DNA from: an uncultured Gammaproteobacteria bacterium | Lineage (GTDB): Bacteria; Pseudomonadota; Gammaproteobacteria; GCA-002705445; GCA-002716945 | Assembly: GCA_902632305.1 (NCBI GenBank) | Contig: CACPCG010000002.1 | Span: forward strand, 62,001 to 126,000 | DNA: 64,000 bases | Reading direction: 5' to 3' | Shown here: positions 1 through 8,318 of the stretch, one piece after another | How positions within the stretch are numbered: the stretch's first letter is position 1 | Layout: each line of letters opens with the position of its first letter | Made by a program: the position numbers and the translations under genes | Notes under the pieces: generated by a model | Told to the model about the DNA's origin: nothing | The model's input: only the letters and a program-made list of their open reading frames with translations | Database searches by the model: none

Positions 1-29
1 ATAAGTTTTTCATAATCTTGATTAGTCAT
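1..29 (-). CDS. 5' end of a gene running off the left edge
   Basis: On the minus strand an ATG at 29-27 opens nine codons (MTNQDYEKL) that continue off the window. It is preceded by a good Shine-Dalgarno sequence (AGAGGA) about four bases upstream. Too little is visible to name a product. The call rests only on the start codon plus ribosome binding site. Confidence 0.4.
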
Positions 30-167
30 ATTTCCTCTTAGTTTGATTATTCATTATATACTGATTGATTATACACTCGTGTCTAATGATAATCCTAGTA
101 GATATGAAAGGTAATCGTAACACAGTGAAATATCTCTTAAAGGTTTAAGGATTTGTTTATCTTAAAC

Positions 168-195
168 TTGACAAAAAATTGAGTTATTTTACTAT
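168..195 (+). promoter_or_regulatory. Candidate sigma70-like promoter
   Basis: A perfect TTGACA (168-173) is followed after 16 bases by TACTAT (190-195, four of six matches to TATAAT). It would drive the Zn-ribbon gene at 374 with a long leader of about 170 bases. In DNA this AT-rich such matches are common, so this is only a candidate. Confidence 0.3.
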
Positions 196-274
196 CGCTG
201 GGGGTCAATTTGGGGTTAAAACTTAACTAACAAACAAGATCTATTTTAAATATTGATGAATAAGACTTGACATT

Positions 275-286
275 CCTCCTCACCCG
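275..286. repeat. Imperfect copy of tRNA-Arg 3' end (att-like)
   Basis: CCTCCTCACCCG here matches CCTCCCCACCCG at 3522-3533 in 11 of 12 positions and in the same orientation. The 3522-3533 copy is the discriminator base, acceptor stem and start of the T stem of tRNA-Arg(CCU). The two copies bracket the whole block 374-3494. Such tRNA-end repeats are typical scars of site-specific integration, but no integrase gene is present and the similarity stops at 12 bases. Confidence 0.3.
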
Positions 287-373
287 ATAGGATGTAAGAA
301 TGCACTATTTATCTTGATTTAGATTAGCAGAATAGATTATACTTTTTTTAATTATTCAAACTTTAAATTTATT

Positions 374-613
374 ATGAATTGTAGTAACTGTGGAAGTCGT
401 ATATCGACTCTAAAATGTGAATATTGTGGAACATTAAACGCAGCCAGTCCCCAACAAAAAGCAATTTTGAGTGAACATGGAAAAAAAAGAGCTAATCTAG
501 TGGAAAAACTTAAAACAATAGAAAAAATGAAAATGCCAGAATCTATTAAACAAAAGAAAGTTGAGGTTATTCAGAAGCAAATTATAGAGTTAGATAATCA
601 TAAACTTGACTGA
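374..613 (+). CDS. Small Zn-ribbon / coiled-coil protein, possibly interrupted
   Basis: The 79-residue frame starts with two CxxC knuckles (CSNCG at 3-7 and CEYCG at 15-19), a classic four-cysteine zinc ribbon. A lysine-rich, probably helical segment follows. Its TGA stop (611-613, followed by C) is in frame with 23 more codons, 614-682, that encode a hydrophobic helix (FYIFTGIVTLLIAIIKYL) and end at TAA 683-685. The ancestral product was therefore probably ribbon-coil-membrane anchor. The gene may be truncated, read through, or recently mutated. There is no clear ribosome binding site. It lies by an SPFH operon whose relatives often carry zinc ribbons. Function unknown. Confidence 0.55.
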   Translation: MNCSNCGSRISTLKCEYCGTLNAASPQQKAILSEHGKKRANLVEKLKTIEKMKMPESIKQKKVEVIQKQIIELDNHKLD

Positions 614-685
614 CATTTTTATATTTTTACGGGTATTGTCACTTTATTGATTGCTATTATTAAATATCTTGACTCTATAAAATAA
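614..685 (+). pseudogene. In-frame transmembrane extension beyond a UGA stop
   Basis: Directly after the TGA at 611-613 the same frame stays open for 23 codons and encodes a single predicted membrane helix of about 18 residues, then a short KYLDSIK tail and TAA. A membrane helix of the right length in the right frame is unlikely to be accidental. The UGA could replace a former UGG (Trp), or be translated at low frequency (UGA-C is a leaky context). UGA is used normally as a stop elsewhere in this window, so genome-wide recoding is excluded. Confidence 0.4.
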
Positions 686-715
686 TAGATATGAATAAAT
701 TTCTAAAGACATACA

Positions 716-1354
716 CTATAAAACACGGATGTCCTCAAGTATTTTTGAGAGTTTTTTTGAATCTTGGGATCTAGATATGTCTTTTAACTCCGCAAATATA
801 ATTTTTAAATCATCTTGATTATGTTTGGCCGGATGTTTCATTTTAAAACTTATATGATTTATAGTTTTTTTTAGTTCGTCTTGTAGACTAGGGTCAGTCT
901 CTCTTTTCTCAAGATTTCTACAAATTTCTAGAAAATCTCTTTTAGTATAATCGCTAGTCATTCCATGACCTGCTCCTTTAGCAGCGATGCCTGTTAAGAG
1001 AATAATAACTGAAAATATAGCTACTAATATTATTTGAATAACAAGGTGGACTTTCGAGGATAACACGCTCATGTTAAAGCCGATCAAAAGTAATATGCTA
1101 AATATTGAAAAAACAAATAAGAGGATATTAATTGCTGGTAATGCCCCTATGTATGATCCTGGCGTGCCATCTGAGTATTTTTCCACTCCAGTAATTATTG
1201 CTGCAGACGCCACCCAATTCGCTGATACAAGTAATATTATCCATAATACACTGCCCCAATAAGCAAAAGTGACATTCTCTGGTTGTAGTATTATTGCCAC
1301 AAGTAAAATTGCTACTATTAGAGTCAATAAAATTGAGATAAGTAATTTATTCAC
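716..1354 (-). CDS. Polytopic membrane protein partnered with SPFH protein
   Basis: 212 residues with about four hydrophobic helices in the first 125 (near 4-24, 28-56, 66-93, 101-124), then a charged cytosolic-type tail of about 85 residues (LEKRETDPSLQDELKK onward). I do not recognise the family. The start is GTG at 1354-1352 and overlaps the TAG stop of the upstream SPFH gene by one base, so the two are translationally coupled and probably act together at the membrane. Function is not assignable. Confidence 0.65.
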   Translation of the reverse strand: MNKLLISILLTLIVAILLVAIILQPENVTFAYWGSVLWIILLVSANWVASAAIITGVEKYSDGTPGSYIGALPAINILLFVFSIFSILLLIGFNMSVLSSKVHLVIQIILVAIFSVIILLTGIAAKGAGHGMTSDYTKRDFLEICRNLEKRETDPSLQDELKKTINHISFKMKHPAKHNQDDLKIIFAELKDISRSQDSKKLSKILEDIRVL

Positions 1355-2373
1355 TAGAGATCTTTAAGAATAATTTTTTGTTTTTCATCAAACTGCTCTT
1401 GCGTAATAAGCTTTTCATCCAGCATCATCTTCAGTTTTTTAAGCTTTTGTACAGGGTCATCAGCAATGTCATTTTTCTTCTGGTCTGTACTTGAATCTGT
1501 TGTTAATTGAGAGCCCATTTTTTGACCTACAGGAAATCCTGCTCCTAATCCTATTCCTGCACCAAGCATTGCGCCTACTGCGCCATCAGATGGATTATCA
1601 GCTGCATCTTTAAGTATTTCAAAGGATTTGATTTGAGCATATGCCCCACCAGTTTGAGTTTTAGAGAGTTCTTTTGCTTCCAAAGTTTTGTAGAATACAT
1701 CTTGTACGCGCTTTAATTCATCATTAGGAATATTAATACTTTCAATATTAAAATTAATTACTTCAAGACCATATTCTGAGAACTCTTTTTCTATAAGCTT
1801 TGATGTAGCTTCTGCTATCTCAGATATTGAAGTAGCTATCTCAAGTATAGATTTTTTACCTTCCAATAATTCAGTTGTGAGTTGATTAGTCAGTGATTGT
1901 ATAATCTGCCCAATAAAATATTCATAAATTGTTCCTGAGTCTTTACTTGCTTGACTTCCAACAATTTGCGTAAGGAAGGATTGAGCGTCATGGATTCTTA
2001 TTCCCCATTTTCCATATGATCGTATACTAACGGGGAACCCAAGGTTAGGGTCTAAGAATGGGATTGGACTTTTAGTACCCCATTTTAGGTCTCGCTTGAC
2101 TGTAGTGTTTACATACCAAACTTCTGCAGTAAATGGTGTATCACCGGCGAATGCAAGATTTACAATCTTATCAATTAAAGGAATATTACCAGTGGCTAGG
2201 GTGTGTGTCCCAGGATCAAAAGTATCTAAAAGTTGACCGCCTTTTACGAATATGGCCTGTTGACCTTCATTCACAATGAGTTGCGCTCCAAGCTTCACTT
2301 GATCAGATGGATGCTTCCAGGCTAAAGCTTTATCATCAGGCGCCTCGTATTTTATTCTATCAATTAATGCCAT
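1354..2373 (-). CDS. SPFH (band 7) domain protein with C-terminal SHOCT
   Basis: The first ~235 residues match the SPFH-like family often annotated virion core protein (Bacillus YdjI type). Shared features are the IKYEAPDDKALAWKHP opening, EGQQAIFVKGGQ, and the helical segment ending near VFYKTLEAKEL. A glycine-rich linker follows (AMLGAGIGLGAGFPVG), and the last ~35 residues form a SHOCT-type two-helix module (QKLKKLKMMLDEKLITQEQF). SPFH proteins form membrane-associated oligomeric scaffolds; the specific role of this subfamily is not established. It is first in a two-gene unit with the membrane protein downstream, and divergent from the gene at 2472. Confidence 0.8.
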   Translation of the reverse strand: MALIDRIKYEAPDDKALAWKHPSDQVKLGAQLIVNEGQQAIFVKGGQLLDTFDPGTHTLATGNIPLIDKIVNLAFAGDTPFTAEVWYVNTTVKRDLKWGTKSPIPFLDPNLGFPVSIRSYGKWGIRIHDAQSFLTQIVGSQASKDSGTIYEYFIGQIIQSLTNQLTTELLEGKKSILEIATSISEIAEATSKLIEKEFSEYGLEVINFNIESINIPNDELKRVQDVFYKTLEAKELSKTQTGGAYAQIKSFEILKDAADNPSDGAVGAMLGAGIGLGAGFPVGQKMGSQLTTDSSTDQKKNDIADDPVQKLKKLKMMLDEKLITQEQFDEKQKIILKDL

Positions 2374-2471
2374 AGTGATTAGTCTTGATTAAAATTATGT
2401 TACTTTTTATAATGCTTTTATCTATTATAAAGTAAAGGTTATATTATAAAAACAAAATATTAGGTGTTATT
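2374..2471. promoter_or_regulatory. Divergent intergenic region between SPFH operon and 2472 gene
   Basis: 98 AT-rich bases separate two outward-facing starts, so both promoters must lie here or within the genes. Several TATAAT-like blocks occur (2425-2455), but no -35/-10 pair stands out. An AGGTG ribosome binding site sits seven bases before the ATG at 2472. The shared region suggests, but does not prove, co-regulation. Confidence 0.4.
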
Positions 2472-3494
2472 ATGAGTGAATTTGGAGAAAATGCTGATTT
2501 TTCAGTAGATTATATGGTCGTTGATTATGATCCATTTGAAGAGACTACTGTATATGTCTTAAATCCACATCAATTATATACATTTTGGAGTGACTTAGAC
2601 GCTAAATCTGCATCCGGCTCAAACCCCGACTATACGAAAAAAGAGTGTTGGAATCAAATAGGCATTGGAAGGATAGTTAATTCTAGAAAAAACACTGACG
2701 TTATCGGATTAATAATTCATCAAACGTATTTAGATGAGGATAATTACGAAGCAGAAAAAATCTATTTTAATTGTGATGGTGAAAATATAATATTTGAAAG
2801 GGCCACGCGCGGTTCAGAGATCGTCAAGATAAAAAATTATGTTAAGTTTCCTGATAATGACTCTCCCATAAGCGCTGCACCTTTTATGGAAACAGCGGAC
2901 GATGTCAGGGATATAGGGATTACAAATAGGGCGTATAGTCTATTTCTACCAGACTCTCAAGTAAAGGATGGTGTATTTGATTCATTAGCATCTACCGATA
3001 TCGCTCCTAATACTCTTCAAAAAATTGCAGATGCTGAAAATTTAGAAGTACGTATTTTGAAGGCCGATAAAGATGGACACGAGCTCAAGCTGGATTTAAA
3101 TGATCAAGACGAGGCTAAAATTGTAGATACATTTAAGTACTTTTATCATCATTCTGTCGACGAAGAAGCATATACTGATATCCAAGAAAAAATTGATGTT
3201 TACAAAGAAAAAGGAGATGAGGTATATGAAGGCATTGTTAAAAAGGTAACTGAAAAAGCAGATGTTGCTTTGGAAGATGCACGTAAAAAGGTAGAAGAAG
3301 CTAACAATTATAAAGGTGGTGCACTAACACTATTTGTAATATCATTTTTATGCTTATTTGCAGATAGCGGTTGGATTGTGTTTTTTGGTTTGATTGGAAT
3401 GTATGTCTCTTATCATCTTTATCAAGAAGCTAATGAAAAGATAGAAGACAGCAAACTTCTAGAAGAAGAGGCTAAGGAAAAAGCTGGTAAATAA
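2472..3494 (+). CDS. Uncharacterised acidic protein with coiled coils flanking a membrane hairpin
   Basis: 340 residues with no family I recognise. Residues 1-~220 are soluble and acidic. About 235-280 is a charged, probably coiled-coil helix (KIDVYKEKGDEVYEGI, then EDARKKVEEANN). Two hydrophobic stretches near 284-318 (LTLFVISFLCLFA and IVFFGLIGMYVSYHL) make a membrane hairpin. A second charged helix ends the protein. There is no signal peptide. It is divergent from the SPFH operon and next to tRNA-Arg, so it may belong to the same membrane module; this is inference from position only. Confidence 0.6.
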   Translation: MSEFGENADFSVDYMVVDYDPFEETTVYVLNPHQLYTFWSDLDAKSASGSNPDYTKKECWNQIGIGRIVNSRKNTDVIGLIIHQTYLDEDNYEAEKIYFNCDGENIIFERATRGSEIVKIKNYVKFPDNDSPISAAPFMETADDVRDIGITNRAYSLFLPDSQVKDGVFDSLASTDIAPNTLQKIADAENLEVRILKADKDGHELKLDLNDQDEAKIVDTFKYFYHHSVDEEAYTDIQEKIDVYKEKGDEVYEGIVKKVTEKADVALEDARKKVEEANNYKGGALTLFVISFLCLFADSGWIVFFGLIGMYVSYHLYQEANEKIEDSKLLEEEAKEKAGK

Positions 3495-3521
3495 ACCTTG
3501 TCTTCAAAAATTTAAGAGTTG

Positions 3522-3594
3522 CCTCCCCACCCGGACTCGAACCAGGAACTAAACCTTAGGAGGGTCTTGTTATATCCAGTTTAACTATGGGGAG
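3522..3594 (-). tRNA. tRNA-Arg (anticodon CCU)
   Basis: The minus strand folds into a complete cloverleaf. The acceptor is CTCCCCA/TGGGGAG, the D stem GTTA/TAAC, and the anticodon stem AGACC/GGTTT with loop CTCCTAA. The T arm is CCTGG-TTCGAGT-CCGGG, with discriminator G. The anticodon CCT reads AGG. The CCA end is not encoded. tRNA-Arg(CCU) genes are frequent integration sites for genomic islands, which is relevant to the accessory block on its 3' side. Confidence 0.93.
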
Positions 3595-3605
3595 AGTATT
3601 ACCAA

Positions 3606-3611
3606 ATTGTA
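3606..3611 (-). promoter_or_regulatory. Candidate -10 box for tRNA-Arg
   Basis: Reading the minus strand, TACAAT ends 12 bases before the tRNA 5' end, the spacing expected for transcription starting a few bases upstream of the mature tRNA. The same hexamer lies at similar spacing before tRNA-Leu (38102-38107). No convincing -35 was found. Confidence 0.35.
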
Positions 3612-3641
3612 TAAAAAATTAATATATTGTACTATACATTC

Positions 3642-4292
3642 ATGAACATTTTGGCAGTAGATTCAGCTAATGCGAATCTTTCAATAACGCTTAAGCAAGA
3701 ATCGGATGTTACATCAAAAACTTATGATAACGATAGCCACGTAAGTGAGATATTGTTGATAGCTATAGATAAAATATTTAAAAGTTCCGAAATCAAACCA
3801 ATAGAATTATCTTATATTCTATTTAATAAGGGACCAGCAAGCTTCACTGGAACAAGAGTAGCTGCATCTGTATTACAAGCAATTGGATACTCAAAAAACA
3901 TCCCCGTATATGGCCTTTCCTCTTTACAGGTAATGGCATTCAAATTTTCTAAACAACGTAGAATCAAAAAATTTGAGTGCGTAAAATATGCTTATGGAAA
4001 TATGTGTTTTACAGCTTCATTCCAGACTGAAAATGGATATGATACTGACAATAAAATAAGACTTATCGCATTAGAGGAACTGGAAATAAGTGATGATAGT
4101 AATGTACTTCTTGACAGACTTACTCATAATAAGATGTTAGAGAGCAATCTTAAGATTCCAAAGAAATCTCATATACTTGATAAAGATACAACCAGCGAAG
4201 ATTTAATAGATTTTGCGGAAGAAAATATTACAATAGGCGAAAGATTTAACTTAAAAGACACAATACCTGATTATGCAAATCATGAAATTTAA
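3642..4292 (+). CDS. tsaB: TsaB, tRNA t6A modification subunit
   Basis: TsaB is the non-catalytic partner of TsaD in the complex that attaches threonylcarbamoyl to A37 of ANN-decoding tRNAs. The N-terminus MNILAVDSANANLSI and the GPASFTGTRVA segment match the family's DTS and GPGSFTGLR signatures. A TTG five codons upstream (3627) is possible, but the ATG at 3642 gives the canonical N-terminus. The 216-residue length is usual. The gene ends exactly where the convergent psd gene ends (stop codons abut at 4292/4293). Confidence 0.9.
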   Translation: MNILAVDSANANLSITLKQESDVTSKTYDNDSHVSEILLIAIDKIFKSSEIKPIELSYILFNKGPASFTGTRVAASVLQAIGYSKNIPVYGLSSLQVMAFKFSKQRRIKKFECVKYAYGNMCFTASFQTENGYDTDNKIRLIALEELEISDDSNVLLDRLTHNKMLESNLKIPKKSHILDKDTTSEDLIDFAEENITIGERFNLKDTIPDYANHEI

Positions 4293-5162
4293 TCATTTTA
4301 GCAGTCCAATTTTTTGACCAACCCTTATTTTTTGTCCTTTTCGGATTTCCTTTGATATTTCCACTGTATCATCAAATAAGATTATAACTGTTGACCCACT
4401 TTTGAACATTCCGAACTCTTCACCTTTGTCATATGTTATTTTTTTCTTACTGTAGTTAGATGAGATAATTTTTTTTGGGTAAGGTGGAGATGCTTCACCT
4501 TTCCAAGATACTTCTATTGATGAGACATTAATTGCGGCAACAAAGATTACAGAGAAAGAAGTCGCTTCATTCTTAAATTTACAAATTAATCTCTCATTTC
4601 TTGCATATAGATTTTTAATTTTATTAACAGCGTGTTTCGCAACACTAAATAATCTTCCGGGTACATGAATTGTTTTAAGTAATTTACCATAACATGGCAT
4701 ATGAACACGGTGATAATCTTTTGGGGACAGATAAATTGTCAAAAACGAACCATTATCAAATTCATTTTTAAGTTGTTTGTCATAACCCAGTAAATCATCG
4801 AGGTGTATTTTTTTTCCTTTTACTTGTAAAATAGAATTATCTTCAATTTTTCCTAATTCTGTTACAGATCCATCACAAGTCGACACAACAGAATTTTCTG
4901 AACTGTCAATTTTATGAATTCCAGGTTTTAATTTTCTTGTAAAGAAATCACAAAAAGTTTCATATTTATCGGGTGATGTCTCGATGCACTCTTTTAGATT
5001 TACTTTGAATAATTTTATATAAAATCTTATAAGAAATGGAACAAGCGGATTCCTTGTCCTAGTAATTACATAAGTCAGTCGTGAAAATAGATAGTGCGGA
5101 AGTAAAAATAGCCAGTAAGCTTTAATAGTTTCAAGAAAATCATTTAACTTAAACTTCATCAT
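4293..5162 (-). CDS. psd: Phosphatidylserine decarboxylase proenzyme
   Basis: It converts phosphatidylserine to phosphatidylethanolamine at the inner membrane. The proenzyme cleaves itself to make a pyruvoyl cofactor. Visible hallmarks are CDFFTRKLKPG, the DGSVTELG motif, the PKDYHRVHMP histidine motif, and the autocleavage site FGMFKSGSTVI (cleavage between G and S of GST) near residue 254. At 289 residues it is full length. The ATG overlaps the TAA of the upstream SCO1 gene (TAATG), so the two are coupled. Confidence 0.95.
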   Translation of the reverse strand: MMKFKLNDFLETIKAYWLFLLPHYLFSRLTYVITRTRNPLVPFLIRFYIKLFKVNLKECIETSPDKYETFCDFFTRKLKPGIHKIDSSENSVVSTCDGSVTELGKIEDNSILQVKGKKIHLDDLLGYDKQLKNEFDNGSFLTIYLSPKDYHRVHMPCYGKLLKTIHVPGRLFSVAKHAVNKIKNLYARNERLICKFKNEATSFSVIFVAAINVSSIEVSWKGEASPPYPKKIISSNYSKKKITYDKGEEFGMFKSGSTVIILFDDTVEISKEIRKGQKIRVGQKIGLLK

Positions 5163-5752
5163 TAAAATGTCTTTAACACATCTTCTAATATTTTATTAAT
5201 ATCAATTGGAGGAGTATAGAGTGCAACTAATTTTGAATCTTCATTTGTAACGAATATAGCTCCTGTATGATCATAAAAATCAATTGAACTGTCACCTTGT
5301 ATCTTCTTATAGTATACGCCCACACGTTTTGATAATTTTGCTAGATTAGATTTATCTGTTTCTAATCCAATAAAATCATCATCAAAATATTCTACATACT
5401 TTTTTATCTTGTCTACCTTATCTTTAGTATCTACAGAGATAAATAACATACGAATATTCTTTTTCACATTTCGCTCATCTAGTTTCTTAAATAAACTTCT
5501 AATCTTCATAAGTGTATCAGGGCAATAATCTGGACAATTAGTATAGCCAAAGAAAATAAGCGTGTAGGCACCTTTCAGATCATTATTACCAAAACTATCT
5601 GATTTGGTTGAGATAAATTCAGAATTCTCTGAAAAGAAATTTTGTGTAGCGTTGAGTGGAGTATAATGAGGGGTATAATCATCGTTGATAATTAAGATTC
5701 CTTGAGCAAGTAAAATTACTAAAAATATCGTGATAATGTATTTAATATTCAT
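5162..5752 (-). CDS. SCO1/SenC family copper chaperone
   Basis: SCO proteins deliver copper to, or reduce thiols of, the CuA site of cytochrome c oxidase. An N-terminal signal anchor (YIITIFLVILLAQGILII) is followed by a thioredoxin-like fold. It carries the metal-binding CxxxC (GYTNCPDYCP) and the distal histidine (YDHTGAIFV). The ATG at 5752 is taken as the start; a TTG three codons upstream is an alternative. Its pairing with psd suggests inner-membrane respiratory biogenesis; an aa3- or cbb3-type oxidase should exist elsewhere in the genome. Confidence 0.88.
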   Translation of the reverse strand: MNIKYIITIFLVILLAQGILIINDDYTPHYTPLNATQNFFSENSEFISTKSDSFGNNDLKGAYTLIFFGYTNCPDYCPDTLMKIRSLFKKLDERNVKKNIRMLFISVDTKDKVDKIKKYVEYFDDDFIGLETDKSNLAKLSKRVGVYYKKIQGDSSIDFYDHTGAIFVTNEDSKLVALYTPPIDINKILEDVLKTF

Positions 5753-5851
5753 GAGCCTCAATTAATTTAAAATTTGTCTGTTTTGTACTATAATATTATA
5801 TTGGTAAATATATGATATTTATGTTCAATTTTCTATCAATTTAGGTCTTTT

Positions 5852-6910
5852 ATGTCAGGTAATACATTCGGTAAATTATTTTCGATAACAACTTTCGGAG
5901 AAAGTCATGGAGAGGCTATTGGCTGTGTGATAGACGGTTGTCCTCCAGGCCTCAAAATAGAAGAGAAAGATATTCAAAAAGATTTAGATAGACGTAAACC
6001 AGGTCAATCTAAATATACAACACAGAGAAAAGAAGATGATAAGGTAAAAATCTTGTCTGGCATCTTTGAGGGTCAAACTACTGGAACACCTATTACTCTA
6101 GTGGTTTTTAATCAAGATCAAAAAACAAAAGACTATAGTGAAATAAAAAATAAATTTAGACCTGGACATGCTGATTTTACATACCAAAAAAAATATGGTT
6201 TGAGAGATTACAGAGGAGCTGGGAGATCATCAGCGAGAGAAACTCTTGCAAGAGTTGCAGCAGGTGCTATAGCAAAAAAATATTTACAAAAAATCTGTAA
6301 ATTGAAAATTTATGGTTATGTTTCGCAACTAGGTGAAATAATTCCATCAAAAATTAAAGCTTCTGAAATTGAAAAAAACCCATTCTTTTTCCCAGATAAC
6401 TCAATGGTAAAAGATTTAGAAGATTACCTATCAAGAATCAGAAAATCAGGTGATTCAATAGGAGCTAAAGTTACAGTTGTAGCAAAAAATGTTCCATTAG
6501 GTCTTGGTGAACCAGTTTTTGATAAAGTAGACGCACTCATTGCTCAAGCAATGATGTCTATAAATGCTGTTAAAGCAGTTAGCATTGGTGATGGTTTTGG
6601 CGTTGTCTCACAAAGAGGCTCTGAAGGGAGAGATGAAATAACACCAAAAGGATTTTTGTCTAATCACTCTGGAGGAACACTAGGAGGTATAACCTCTGGC
6701 CAAGACCTTCATGTTGACATTGCACTGAAACCTACTTCCAGCATATTAATTGCAGGAAAAACTGTAGATAAAAATAATAAAACCACTACAATACGAACAA
6801 AAGGAAGGCATGATCCTTGTGTTGGTATAAGAGCTGTCCCAATCGCGGAAGCCATGTTAGCTAATGTCCTCATGGATTTATATTTAAGAAATAGAGCTCA
6901 AAATGGTTAG
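5852..6910 (+). CDS. aroC: Chorismate synthase
   Basis: It makes chorismate from EPSP using reduced FMN, the last common step to Trp, Phe, Tyr and folate. The start [20 protein letters not shown], the DGCPPGL motif, the [15 protein letters not shown] signature and [11 protein letters not shown] are all present. The 352 residues match the usual length. It heads a run of rightward biosynthetic genes. A TATAAT hexamer at 5789-5794 lies upstream, in the space divergent from the SCO1 gene. Confidence 0.97.
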   Translation: MSGNTFGKLFSITTFGESHGEAIGCVIDGCPPGLKIEEKDIQKDLDRRKPGQSKYTTQRKEDDKVKILSGIFEGQTTGTPITLVVFNQDQKTKDYSEIKNKFRPGHADFTYQKKYGLRDYRGAGRSSARETLARVAAGAIAKKYLQKICKLKIYGYVSQLGEIIPSKIKASEIEKNPFFFPDNSMVKDLEDYLSRIRKSGDSIGAKVTVVAKNVPLGLGEPVFDKVDALIAQAMMSINAVKAVSIGDGFGVVSQRGSEGRDEITPKGFLSNHSGGTLGGITSGQDLHVDIALKPTSSILIAGKTVDKNNKTTTIRTKGRHDPCVGIRAVPIAEAMLANVLMDLYLRNRAQNG

Positions 6911-6918
6911 GTGTATAA

Positions 6919-8316
6919 GTGGCAGACACATTATATGACAAAATATGGGATGAGCATCAGATTGCAATTAACTCTGATGATTCCTCATTAATATATATCG
7001 ATAGACATTTAGTGCATGAGGTAACTTCACCTCAAGCATTTGAGGGTCTTAAGATAGAAAAAAGAGATTTATGGAATAAGAGTTCTATATATGCAGTCTC
7101 TGACCACAACGTTCCTACTAATGATCGAGAGTCAGGTATTGAAGATAAAATTTCTAAGCTTCAAGTTGATACACTGATTGAGAATTGCAAAGAAAATGAC
7201 ATAACGTATTTTGATCTTAATGACATCAATCAAGGTATTGTTCATGTCATTGGTCCTGAACTTGGTATTACACAACCAGGAATGACATTGGTTTGTGGTG
7301 ATTCACACACTTCTACACATGGAGCGCTTGCTGCATTAGCTTTTGGTATTGGTACAAGTGATGTTGAACATGTTTTAGCGACACAATGTATTAATGTGAA
7401 GAAAGCTAAAAATATGCGTATCAATATAAAAAATAAGTTGAATCAATTTGTTACACCAAAAGATTTAATACTTTACATTATTAAGAAAATTGGAACCTCT
7501 GGAGGAACTGGGCACACGATAGAGTTCTCAGGTGAGTGCGTCTCGAATATGAGTATAGAGGGAAGGATGACAATATGTAATATGAGTATTGAGGCTGGAG
7601 CAAAATCAGGTATAGTCGCGTTCGACGACAAAACACTCGATTATATAGTTGGAAGAAAACATTCTCCTAAAAAACTTATTTTAGATAAAGCTATTAAATA
7701 TTGGGAAACACTTCACAGTGATAGTGATGCCTCATTTGATACATCATTTGATTTTGATGCGAGTTTAATTACTCCGCAAGTAAGTTGGGGAACATCGCCA
7801 GAAATGACCGTAGATATTGATGGTAAGATACCGGATCCATCTGCTATTAATGATGTCGATAAAAAAGAGTCTATAATAAGAGCATTAGAGTACATGGATT
7901 TGAAGCCTAATCAAAAAGTTAGCTCTATCATGCTAGATAAAGTATTTATAGGTTCATGCACAAACTCGCGTATTGAGGATTTAAGACAGGCGGCATCTGT
8001 ACTCAAAGGGAAAAAGATTGCAAAAAATATTAAACTTGCTTTAGTTGTTCCTGGTTCCGGTCACGTTAAAGTTCAAGCTGAAAACGAGGGCCTAGACAAA
8101 ATTTTTAAAGAATCTGGATTTGAATGGAGAGAGCCCGGATGCTCAATGTGTTTGGGGATGAATGATGATAGTTTGTCACCATATGAGAGATGTGCATCTA
8201 CATCCAACAGAAACTTTGAGGGAAGACAAGGAGACAAAGGCAGAACACACTTAGTCAGCCCAGCAATGGCAGCAATGGCAGCAGTCAAAGGACATTTCAG
8301 TAGTTTCTCTGATTGA
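6919..8316 (+). CDS. leuC: 3-isopropylmalate dehydratase large subunit
   Basis: With LeuD it isomerises 2- to 3-isopropylmalate in leucine synthesis. The three [4Fe-4S] ligand cysteines are visible: GSCTNSR near residue 350 and GCSMCLGMN near 412. [15 protein letters not shown] is also conserved. The 465 residues fit the family. The start is GTG at 6919, eight bases after aroC. The leuC stop and the leuD ATG are separated by two bases, as expected for a coupled heterodimer. Confidence 0.97.
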   Translation: MADTLYDKIWDEHQIAINSDDSSLIYIDRHLVHEVTSPQAFEGLKIEKRDLWNKSSIYAVSDHNVPTNDRESGIEDKISKLQVDTLIENCKENDITYFDLNDINQGIVHVIGPELGITQPGMTLVCGDSHTSTHGALAALAFGIGTSDVEHVLATQCINVKKAKNMRINIKNKLNQFVTPKDLILYIIKKIGTSGGTGHTIEFSGECVSNMSIEGRMTICNMSIEAGAKSGIVAFDDKTLDYIVGRKHSPKKLILDKAIKYWETLHSDSDASFDTSFDFDASLITPQVSWGTSPEMTVDIDGKIPDPSAINDVDKKESIIRALEYMDLKPNQKVSSIMLDKVFIGSCTNSRIEDLRQAASVLKGKKIAKNIKLALVVPGSGHVKVQAENEGLDKIFKESGFEWREPGCSMCLGMNDDSLSPYERCASTSNRNFEGRQGDKGRTHLVSPAMAAMAAVKGHFSSFSD

Positions 8317-8318
8317 TA

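Larger units (their letters stand above)
30..373. other. Gene-poor intergenic stretch
   Basis: No convincing coding frame is present between the leftward gene fragment and the Zn-ribbon ORF. It contains a possible sigma70-type promoter (168-195), two short G-runs near 199-215, and a 12-base near-copy of the 3' end of the downstream tRNA-Arg (275-286). No tRNA or structured RNA could be folded by eye. This is by far the longest gene-free interval in the window. Confidence 0.6.

Noticed and set aside
374-613. Genome-wide UGA recoding (UGA = Trp) to explain the in-frame stop
   Set aside because: UGA terminates many intact genes here (leuC, accD, trpB, hscB, smc, der), and tryptophans are encoded by UGG, so the standard code is used.
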